Shown here: positions 1 through 4,263 of the stretch, in pieces
Layout of the letters: each line of letters starts with the position of its first letter
How positions within the stretch are numbered: the stretch's first letter is position 1
Assembly (NCBI GenBank): GCA_029933115.1
Contig: JAOZOT010000146.1
Location: forward strand, 1,878 to 8,123
DNA: 6,246 bases
Origin: Anaerolineae bacterium
Lineage (GTDB): Bacteria > Chloroflexota > Anaerolineae > E26-bin7
Direction of reading: 5' to 3'
Translations under genes and position numbers: made by a program
The notes under the pieces: generated by a model
Database searches by the model: none
What the model saw: the letters and a program-made list of their open reading frames with translations, nothing else
What the model was told of the DNA's origin: nothing

Positions 1-42
1 CGACGAGGCAGTGCCTTGGATCATGAGAGTCTTAGCGGTCAT
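1..42 (-). CDS. cobQ: Cobyric acid synthase CobQ (CbiP), N-terminal fragment cut by window edge
   Basis: Reading the minus strand from the ATG at 42-40 gives MTAKTLMIQGTASS, still open at the window edge. This matches the characteristic start of cobyric acid synthase, a short beta strand leading into the P-loop-like GTAS(S/D)xGKS motif of its dethiobiotin-synthetase-like ATP-binding domain. Known role of the family: glutamine- and ATP-dependent amidation of adenosylcobyrinic acid a,c-diamide to adenosylcobyric acid in the cytoplasm. It follows cobD on the same strand after about 88 bases, which are almost wholly occupied by an octamer repeat array. No Shine-Dalgarno sequence is visible upstream. 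An in-frame GTG at 48-46 is an alternative start that would add two residues. Only 14 codons are visible, so the call rests on the N-terminal motif plus context. Confidence 0.82.
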   Translation of the reverse strand, partial: MTAKTLMIQGTASS

Positions 43-47
43 AATCA

Positions 48-127
48 CGAATCGGTGAATCAGCGAATCGGCGAATTGGCGAATTGGCGAATTGGCGAAT
101 CGGCGAATTGGCGAATCGGCGAATCAC
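48..127. repeat. Tandem octamer array, 10 copies of CGAATCGG type
   Basis: Ten head-to-tail 8-bp units start at 48, 56, 64, 72, 80, 88, 96, 104, 112 and 120. The plus-strand variants are CGAATCGG, TGAATCAG and CGAATTGG, ending with CGAATCAC. The array fills nearly all of the cobD-cobQ intergenic space: the cobD stop is at 131 and the cobQ start at 42. The translation-initiation region of cobQ is therefore made of repeat, with no visible ribosome-binding site. Four units of the same family occur at 5355-5386 in the opposite orientation. The 8-bp period is not a multiple of three, so copy-number change inside a gene would shift the frame unless it occurred in threes. Confidence 0.93.
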
Positions 128-144
128 GGGTCACGCTTCACTTA
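124..144. repeat. Three degenerate heptamers TCACNNN spanning the cobD stop
   Basis: TCACGGG, TCACGCT and TCACTTA lie head to tail directly after the octamer array and overlap its last unit. On the minus strand they supply the last codons and TGA stop of cobD, so the CobD C-terminus (SEA) appears to be repeat-derived. With only three short degenerate copies, chance is not excluded. Confidence 0.4.
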
Positions 145-1243
145 TGAGCTGATGCAAGGTTTCAATCAACCGACGACATTCCTCCATCCGTCGGACGGCG
201 ATGCGCACGTACTCCGGCAGGCCGAAAGAGGCGCAGTCACGGACCACGAGGCCGTGGGACAACAGTTTCCGGCGCAAGGCCCGCCCATCGCCCACCTCAA
301 CCAGCAAAAAGTTGGCCGCCGAGGGGACGACCCGCAGGCCCAGGGCGGTCAGTTCTTCCACCAGGTAGGCTTTGGCTTCAGCTATTGGGGGCAAGGTCTC
401 TCGGAGGTGGTCTTCGTCGGACAAGGCAGCCAGGCCAGCCACCTGGGCCGCCGCGTTGACACTCCACGGGGGTTGGACCTTCTTCAGGGCAGCCACCACC
501 TCCGGCGAAGCCAGGGCATAGCCCAAACGCAGCCCGGCCAGAGCGTGGTCTTTGGTCATGGAGCGCAGCAGCACCACGTTGCTTTCGACAGGGTTCAGGC
601 CGGGGCCTCTCTCCACCAGCGGTTCTGAGGGCCAAGGCTTGGTCACGAAAGCGCGGTAGGCTTCGTCCACCACCAGCAAACTTTTTCCGCAGGCTGCCGC
701 CAGGGCCTCCACTGCCTCCCGCACCAGGTAGACCCCTGTGGGATTGTTGGGGTTGCACAGGAAGGTAAGCCGGGGCTGTTGCTGCTCGATGAGGGCTGCA
801 ATGGCGTTCACGTCGGGCTGAAAGTCGGCGGCCGGGGTGCGGTACTCGGTCACGCTGGCTCCCATCACCCTGGCTGCGGCGCGGTACTCGCCAAAGGTGG
901 GGCCGATGATGACCACCGGGTCGCCGTGTTGCAGATAGGCCATCCCCAACAGCCAGATGAGTTCGGTCGTGCCGTTGCCTGCGATGACGTGATTGGGTGT
1001 CAGCCCGTGAAGCTGGGCCAGCCGCTCCCGCAGGGCGAGGGCCTGGGCGTCGGGGTAGCGGTCGAGGGATACTTCGGCCAGGGCAGCTCGCACGCGAGGT
1101 GAGGGACCGTAGGGGTTGGCGTTGGCACTGAAATCAATCACCTCATCAGGTGACAAGCCCAGCGCAGCCAATTCGGCGTAGTCCGGTCCGCCGTGGACGG
1201 CGGGGGTCAGTTTCTCGACCTCAGGGCGTGGACGGATAGGCAT
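131..1243 (-). CDS. cobD: Threonine-phosphate decarboxylase CobD (HisC-like PLP enzyme)
   Basis: The 370-aa protein is a fold-type I, PLP-dependent class I/II aminotransferase-like enzyme of normal length. Visible landmarks: the early HGG (17-19) and DFSANANPYGP (37-47) typical of CobD; GNGTTE (89-94), which binds cofactor phosphate; CNPNNPTG (163-170); VDEAY (192-196) with D193 contacting the pyridine nitrogen; SMTKDHALAGLRLGY with the Schiff-base lysine K231; and YVRIAVR with the carboxylate-binding R347. Known role: L-threonine O-3-phosphate to (R)-1-aminopropan-2-ol O-2-phosphate plus CO2, the aminopropanol arm used by CbiB. HisC (histidinol-phosphate aminotransferase) is the main alternative, but the HGG N-terminus and the cbiB/cobQ neighbours favour CobD. 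The ATG at 1243 is preceded by GAGGGG at about 9 bases. The gene is separated from cbiB by the plus-strand toxin-antitoxin pair, so it probably needs its own promoter. Confidence 0.93.
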   Translation of the reverse strand: MPIRPRPEVEKLTPAVHGGPDYAELAALGLSPDEVIDFSANANPYGPSPRVRAALAEVSLDRYPDAQALALRERLAQLHGLTPNHVIAGNGTTELIWLLGMAYLQHGDPVVIIGPTFGEYRAAARVMGASVTEYRTPAADFQPDVNAIAALIEQQQPRLTFLCNPNNPTGVYLVREAVEALAAACGKSLLVVDEAYRAFVTKPWPSEPLVERGPGLNPVESNVVLLRSMTKDHALAGLRLGYALASPEVVAALKKVQPPWSVNAAAQVAGLAALSDEDHLRETLPPIAEAKAYLVEELTALGLRVVPSAANFLLVEVGDGRALRRKLLSHGLVVRDCASFGLPEYVRIAVRRMEECRRLIETLHQLISEA

Positions 1244-1252
1244 TGGTAATCA

Positions 1253-1262
1253 CCCCTCTCCT
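1253..1262 (-). promoter_or_regulatory. Ribosome-binding site of cobD
   Basis: On the minus strand the sequence reads AGGAGAGGGG. GAGGGG lies 9 bases before the cobD ATG and AGGAG lies 14 bases before it. This supports ATG 1243 as the start. cobD thus has its own good initiation site, unlike btuC, cbiB and cobQ. Confidence 0.6.
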
Positions 1263-1277
1263 GGGAGCGTCACAACC

Positions 1278-1292
1278 TGGGGACATGCCCCA
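1278..1292. promoter_or_regulatory. Short dyad TGGGG-N5-CCCCA upstream of cobD
   Basis: This is a perfect 5-bp inverted repeat, TGGGG (1278-1282) and CCCCA (1288-1292), around ACATG, 35 to 49 bases upstream of the cobD start. It could be an operator or a leader hairpin for cobD. No regulator is identifiable and the arms are short, so it is reported only as a candidate. Confidence 0.3.
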
Positions 1293-1317
1293 TCAGCTTA
1301 CCAGAGATCACTATGGG

Positions 1318-1342
1318 CACGGAATGCGGACGCCAGTCCGTG
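1318..1342. repeat. Nested inverted repeats in the cobD/toxin-antitoxin intergenic region
   Basis: There are two mutually exclusive pairings: CACGGA (1318-1323) with TCCGTG (1337-1342), or CGGAC (1327-1331) with GTCCG (1336-1340) around a GCCA loop. The region is non-coding, between the divergent cobD and antitoxin genes. It lies upstream of the antitoxin promoter and so would be in the cobD leader if cobD is transcribed from nearby. There is no T-run, so it is not a standard terminator. Confidence 0.35.
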
Positions 1343-1384
1343 GCAACGAAGCCGGGCCGGGCTTGCGCCTGGATTCCTTGTCCC

Positions 1385-1395
1385 CAACTCAGTTG
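1385..1395. promoter_or_regulatory. Palindrome CAACT-C-AGTTG overlapping the -35 box, candidate operator
   Basis: This perfect 11-bp palindrome has its right arm over the first bases of the -35 hexamer TTGACT (1393-1398). Ribbon-helix-helix antitoxins of VapBC-type modules usually repress their own promoter by binding palindromes at the promoter, so the position is right for autoregulation. The assignment is inference; the palindrome and its overlap with the -35 box are directly visible. Confidence 0.4.
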
Positions 1396-1421
1396 ACTAG
1401 GCCATTGGGGTGTGCTATAAT
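1393..1421 (+). promoter_or_regulatory. Near-consensus sigma-70 promoter with extended -10
   Basis: TTGACT (1393-1398) is separated by exactly 17 bases from TATAAT (1416-1421), which is preceded by TGC (1413-1415), an extended -10 element. The predicted transcription start is around 1428, giving a leader of about 37 bases to the antitoxin ATG. It is by far the best promoter seen in the window and points only at the toxin-antitoxin-like pair. Confidence 0.8.
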
Positions 1422-1444
1422 CCTTAACCAAGGAAGCGACCAGA

Positions 1445-1462
1445 TGACTTGTGGAGGAGTCA
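1445..1462. promoter_or_regulatory. Inverted repeat TGACT-N8-AGTCA enclosing the antitoxin ribosome-binding site
   Basis: TGACT (1445-1449) and AGTCA (1458-1462) form a perfect 5-bp dyad. The 8-base spacer contains the GGAGG Shine-Dalgarno (1453-1457), and TGACT also occurs in the -35 box at 1394-1398. It could be a protein-binding operator or an mRNA hairpin that masks the ribosome-binding site. The arms are short, so this is tentative. Confidence 0.35.
1453..1457 (+). promoter_or_regulatory. Shine-Dalgarno GGAGG of the antitoxin gene
   Basis: GGAGG lies 7 bases before the ATG at 1465. This decides the start: the reading frame is open upstream to 1243 and has another ATG at 1444, but those positions lie upstream of this ribosome-binding site, and 1243 is upstream of the promoter. 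Confidence 0.8.
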
Positions 1463-1464
1463 CG

Positions 1465-1758
1465 ATGAGCACTGTTACCATCGAGTTAGACCCTCAACTG
1501 TATCAAGACTTTGCAGCCCGTTGTGAGCAGGTAGGCCTGGAAAGCGACACTGTGCTTCGTCGCCTGGTGGAAAAGTTCACTGCTGGGGAATACTTGCTGG
1601 ATGAAATGGAACTGGCTCCGGGTATCACTGTTGGTCAATATCTTCAGCTTTCGGACGAAGACGAAGCGATGTTATGGGACGAGTGGTATGCCCAGGCCCA
1701 TCAGGCGGTGAGGCATATCACCGGCGAAGCGAGCCCTGATGCGATACCTGCTGGATAA
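1465..1758 (+). CDS. Ribbon-helix-helix / VapB-like antitoxin of a putative PIN toxin-antitoxin pair
   Basis: The protein is 97 aa. Residues 2-37 (TVTIELDPQLYQDFAARC, then a helix ending RRLVEKF) have the pattern of a ribbon-helix-helix DNA-binding domain: a short alternating strand, two helices and a glycine (G24) at the turn. The C-terminal half is acidic (SDEDEAMLWDEW at 63-74), as expected for an antitoxin tail that wraps its toxin. The start at 1465 is fixed by GGAGG 7 bases upstream and by the promoter at 1393-1421. The 3' end overlaps the PIN gene by 20 bases, as usual in antitoxin-first modules. Proposed role, by inference: neutralise the downstream PIN RNase and autoregulate the promoter. 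I cannot assign a precise family. One 60-base stretch (1501-1560) has 32 G+C, against 46 in a stretch of cbiB (2461-2520), hinting at separate origin. Confidence 0.72.
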   Translation: MSTVTIELDPQLYQDFAARCEQVGLESDTVLRRLVEKFTAGEYLLDEMELAPGITVGQYLQLSDEDEAMLWDEWYAQAHQAVRHITGEASPDAIPAG

Positions 1759-2239
1759 AAGCGTCATCCGACACTGCGTCAGGGGCCTGCTCGGTGATCT
1801 CCGACAAGGTGATGTCCGCTTCTCCCTGCGCTTGCTGCTCACCCTCAGCCCGGATGAGTTGTTCATCTCCCTGGAGGCCGTCCACATCTTGGAACACATC
1901 GTCGCTGTGCCTCAGCGACGGGCGATCCTCCGTCGCACCTCCCCCCTTTTCCCCACCCGCTACACGCGCCGTTGGGCTCGCCGCTTGCGCGAAGCCAACT
2001 TTGCCCGAGAGGATGCGTATCTCCTCAGCTTGGCGACCTTTGGTACCGACCGGCTGAAGGAAGGACGCATTCTGGGCGTTGACGTTTTCGTCACGTGTGA
2101 TCTTTCGCTTCAAGCGCACTATCAGTCAGTGCAGTCTGCGATGCAGAAAAGATTGCAGCACATGACGGCCCAGCTACCTCCGCCCTATGATCGGGTAATC
2201 ATGCCCCAGGTGCAAACGCCTCGCGAAGTGCTGGCTTGA
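1739..2239 (+). CDS. PIN-domain toxin-like ribonuclease (VapC-like, 166 aa)
   Basis: The N-terminus MRYLLDKSVI is the first PIN strand, with catalytic-type D6 followed by S8, the usual DxS/T. Further acids fit the PIN active site: E46 or E52 in the segment FISLEAVHILEH, D92 in REDAYLLSLATFG, and D121 in VFVTCDLSL, resembling the VTxD motif. PIN toxins are Mg2+-dependent RNases, often cutting tRNA or rRNA. At 166 aa it is longer than common VapC proteins (about 130-145 aa). Extra length lies between D92 and D121 (around GTDRLKEGR) and in a C-terminal tail after about 130. It starts inside the antitoxin gene (20-base overlap), suggesting translational coupling. It ends 23 bases from the convergent cbiB stop, with no terminator visible, so read-through would be antisense to cbiB. 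Toxicity is inferred from domain and pairing. Confidence 0.7.
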   Translation: MRYLLDKSVIRHCVRGLLGDLRQGDVRFSLRLLLTLSPDELFISLEAVHILEHIVAVPQRRAILRRTSPLFPTRYTRRWARRLREANFAREDAYLLSLATFGTDRLKEGRILGVDVFVTCDLSLQAHYQSVQSAMQKRLQHMTAQLPPPYDRVIMPQVQTPREVLA

Positions 2240-2262
2240 GACCCCTTCACAGTTTCGCCGAT

Positions 2263-3198
2263 TTATAAAGGGCCAATGGAGGCTGCCGTCAAAGCGAGGC
2301 CCAGCAAACCGGCGAACAGGCCAACCGTCACCCCCGCCACCTTCAGGGCGCGGTCAATGGTCTCGGCTCCCGGCGGGGCGGGGCCTCCTTCCAGCCGGTA
2401 GTGACCCACCTTCTCCAGAGTGACGCCCAGCGCCCCGGCCATCGCGCTCATCGTCCAACCGGCGTTGGGGCTGGCGGTGCGGCGGTGCTGATGCCACATC
2501 GCCTGCCACGCTCCGGCCGCGTGCTCACCTGACAGTCCGGCGGCGGCGACTAGCAGCAGACCCGTCAGGCGAGCCGGGATGAAATTGAGCACGTCGTCCA
2601 GACGGGCAGCGAACTTGCCCAGGTGCTCGTGGACGGGGTCGCGGTAGCCTAGCATGGAATCGCAGGTGTTGACAAAGCGGTAGGCCCAGGCCCCCGGCAG
2701 TCCGGCCAGGGCAAAGAACAAGAGCGGGGCCACGATGCCGTCGGTGATGTTCTCGGCCACCGACTCCACGGCAGCAGCCGCCACCAGGCCGGCGTCCAGT
2801 TGACTGGTGTCGCGGCCGACCAGATGCCAGCTCACCAACCGCCGGGCCTCAGGCAGGTCACCCCTTTCCAGTGCCGCCTTCACCTGGCGGGCAGCTTTCA
2901 CCAGACCGGTATAGGCGAAGGTCGCCTTGAGCAGCGGGGCGGCCAACAGGAGACAGGCCGGTGGGCTCAGCCTCCGCACCCAGACCAGCGCCCAGCCCAG
3001 AGGCAAGCTGAACAGGGCCAGGCCGCTCAGCACCAGCACAGTCCCGTGGATGAAACGCCGGACAGGGCCCTCCTGGGGTGCCAGGTGCGCCATCCCCCGG
3101 ATAAAGTGACCCATCAGGGCCACCGGGTGGTAGCGAGTAGGCGGGTCGCCCACCAGCAGATCGAGGGTCAGGGCCAGCAGCAAGGTGAGGGCAGGCAT
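2263..3198 (-). CDS. cbiB: Adenosylcobinamide-phosphate synthase CbiB (Pseudomonas-type name CobD)
   Basis: This integral membrane protein of about 311 aa joins adenosylcobyric acid to aminopropanol (phosphate), giving adenosylcobinamide (phosphate). Family motifs run in order: LDLLVGDP..HPV near the N-terminus (12-25), GRDTSQLD (128-135), ESVAENITDGIVAPLLFF (145-162), FVNTCDSMLGYRD (175-187), GKFAARLDDVLNFIPARL (194-211) and SPNAGWTMSAMAGALGV (243-259). Hydrophobic segments lie around 53-73, 82-92, 154-172, 209-222 and 286-306. I chose ATG 3198: it puts LDxxxGDP at the same distance from the start as in enterobacterial CbiB. A TTG at 3210, overlapping the btuD stop as TTGA, would add four residues. 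Neither has a clear Shine-Dalgarno, so translation is probably coupled to btuD. The stop lies 23 bases from the convergent toxin gene. Confidence 0.93.
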   Translation of the reverse strand: MPALTLLLALTLDLLVGDPPTRYHPVALMGHFIRGMAHLAPQEGPVRRFIHGTVLVLSGLALFSLPLGWALVWVRRLSPPACLLLAAPLLKATFAYTGLVKAARQVKAALERGDLPEARRLVSWHLVGRDTSQLDAGLVAAAAVESVAENITDGIVAPLLFFALAGLPGAWAYRFVNTCDSMLGYRDPVHEHLGKFAARLDDVLNFIPARLTGLLLVAAAGLSGEHAAGAWQAMWHQHRRTASPNAGWTMSAMAGALGVTLEKVGHYRLEGGPAPPGAETIDRALKVAGVTVGLFAGLLGLALTAASIGPL

Positions 3199-3206
3199 AG
3201 CCACTA

Positions 3207-4046
3207 TCAATTTGGCAGCACAGTTGGGCGGCCATTGCGGGGGTGGGGTAGGATCGTTACTTTGGCTTCGTAGACGGCGGCAATGTTGGACGCGGTGATG
3301 ACTTCTTCTGGGCGACCCTGGGCAAAGACCCGACCCTGGGATAGCAAGATGAGCTCGTGGCAGAATTGGGCCGCCAGGTTGAGGTCGTGGAAAATGGCCA
3401 GCACAGCCAAGTCCTGCTCGTCCACAAAACGGCGGACTAGAGAAAGTATCTCTAGCTGGTGGCTGATGTCCAAGTGAAGCGTGGGCTCGTCCAGCAGCAA
3501 TACCCGAGGCTCCTGGGCCAGAGCGCGGGCCATCACTACCCGCTGGCGTTCTCCGCCGGACAGTTGGCCGATGAACCGGGAGGCCAGGTGCCAGGTGTTG
3601 GTCTCTTCCATAGCTCGCCGGGCCACAGCCATATCAGCAGGGGTCTCACTGCCGAGCAAGCCCAGGTAGGGTGTGCGTCCCATGAGCACCACTTCCCAGG
3701 CGGTGAACGTCTCAGGTAGTTGGGCCCCCTGGGGCACCACCGCCAGGTGCCGGGCCAACTGAGCGTGGCCCCAGTGGCTCAGGTCTTGACCTCCCAGGGA
3801 GACACGGCCCTCGTCGGGGTGCAGCAGCCGACTGAGGATTTTAATCAAGGTGGACTTGCCTGCTCCATTGGGGCCGATGACCCCTACCATCTGACCGGGG
3901 CACACGCGCAGGTTCACGTCCCGCAGCACCGGGCGGCCATTGTAGGCAAAGCTGACCCTCTGGGCTTCCAATAAGCAGCCGTGCGGCGGTAGGCTGAGAT
4001 CATCGTGCCGCAGAAATCGGGCCAAGGACCAGAGATTTGTCTTCAT
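3207..4046 (-). CDS. btuD: Cobalamin/corrinoid ABC transporter ATP-binding protein (BtuD/FecE family)
   Basis: This 279-aa ATPase has all ABC motifs: Walker A GPNGAGKST (58-66), Q-loop Q106, signature LSGGERQ (162-168), Walker B RVLLLDEP (181-188) with E187, D-loop residues near LHLD (190-193) and H-loop H220 in FHDLNLA. It would sit on the cytoplasmic face of the membrane and drive the btuC permease. The wider FecE/BtuD family also serves iron-siderophore uptake; the cobalamin reading comes from btuF and the cbiB/cobD/cobQ neighbours. The first 25 or so residues (through PPHGCLLE) precede the usual family start, a modest N-terminal extension. ATG 4046 has GAGGA 6 bases upstream. The stop TGA is 8 bases before the cbiB ATG. 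An inserted MITE-like element now separates btuD from btuC. Confidence 0.93.
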   Translation of the reverse strand: MKTNLWSLARFLRHDDLSLPPHGCLLEAQRVSFAYNGRPVLRDVNLRVCPGQMVGVIGPNGAGKSTLIKILSRLLHPDEGRVSLGGQDLSHWGHAQLARHLAVVPQGAQLPETFTAWEVVLMGRTPYLGLLGSETPADMAVARRAMEETNTWHLASRFIGQLSGGERQRVVMARALAQEPRVLLLDEPTLHLDISHQLEILSLVRRFVDEQDLAVLAIFHDLNLAAQFCHELILLSQGRVFAQGRPEEVITASNIAAVYEAKVTILPHPRNGRPTVLPN

Positions 4047-4052
4047 GGTTAA

Positions 4053-4057
4053 TCCTC
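4053..4057 (-). promoter_or_regulatory. Ribosome-binding site of btuD
   Basis: On the minus strand GAGGA lies 6 bases before the btuD ATG. It is four bases from the left target-site repeat of the inserted element, so the insertion left the initiation site intact. Confidence 0.6.
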
Positions 4058-4093
4058 ATACCAAGAATGTAACTACCAGACCATGGTATGAAG

Positions 4094-4112
4094 CCCCCGT
4101 CGCAGGCGGGGG
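4094..4112. repeat. GC hairpin 1 within the MITE-like element
   Basis: CCCCCG (4094-4099) and CGGGGG (4107-4112) form a 6-bp stem around TCGCAGG. There is no T-run on either side, so it is not a standard terminator. It may block RNases or slow polymerase in the btuC-btuD message. Confidence 0.6.
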
Positions 4113-4173
4113 TGAGATCACAGCTATGCCGGGTTACCAGGTGCGAGTAGAAGCGTGGGCCGGCTATCACCGA

Positions 4174-4192
4174 CCCCCCGCTTCGCAGGGGG
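4174..4192. repeat. GC hairpin 2 within the MITE-like element
   Basis: CCCCC (4175-4179) plus GC (4180-4181) pairs with GC (4185-4186) plus GGGGG (4188-4192), around loop TTC with one bulged A at 4187. The loop region shares TCGCAGG with hairpin 1, so the two look like diverged copies of one unit. Confidence 0.6.
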
Positions 4193-4263
4193 CTTGAAAT
4201 CAACCATGCCCGGGTAGTTACCCAAGAATAATAACGATGAGGCTCCTGCCATTGAAGCAGCGG

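Larger units (their letters stand above)
4061..4229. mobile_element. MITE-like insertion: 153-bp element (4069-4221) with 9-bp perfect terminal inverted repeats and 8-bp target duplication
   Basis: The element begins GTAACTACC (4069-4077) and ends GGTAGTTAC (4213-4221), exact reverse complements. The terminal match extends as GTAACTACCnGnnCATGGT, 16 of 19 positions. CCAAGAAT occurs exactly at both outer edges (4061-4068 and 4222-4229), a perfect 8-bp direct repeat as left by transposition. Inside are two GC-rich hairpins and no credible gene, so it must have been moved in trans. An 8-bp duplication with GTAA ends resembles what is known for the IS66 family; that link is inference. Removing the element and one repeat leaves 56 bases between btuC and btuD. 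Its transcribed hairpins may now reduce or uncouple btuD expression. Confidence 0.85.

Noticed and set aside
48..127. CRISPR array
   Set aside because: The repeats are 8 bp and strictly head to tail with no spacers and no cas genes, so this is a simple tandem repeat.
92..628. Plus-strand open frame of 178 codons
   Set aside because: It starts inside the octamer array and runs antisense to cobD, with no recognisable domain or ribosome-binding site. It is a shadow of the cobD gene.
1243..1464. Upstream extension of the antitoxin reading frame
   Set aside because: The frame is open, but the promoter at 1393-1421 and the GGAGG at 1453-1457 place the start at 1465, and the upstream translation resembles no protein.
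2240..2262. Bidirectional terminator between the toxin gene and cbiB
   Set aside because: The 23-base gap holds no inverted repeat of useful length.
4094..4192. Intrinsic terminators after btuC
   Set aside because: The GC stems are strong, but neither is followed by a T-run on the minus strand, and they belong to the inserted element.
4228..4256. Possible minus-strand promoter TTCAAT-17-TATTAT between btuC and btuD
   Set aside because: The -10 is good but the -35 matches only three of six positions, and the -10 overlaps the target duplication. Too weak to list as a feature.
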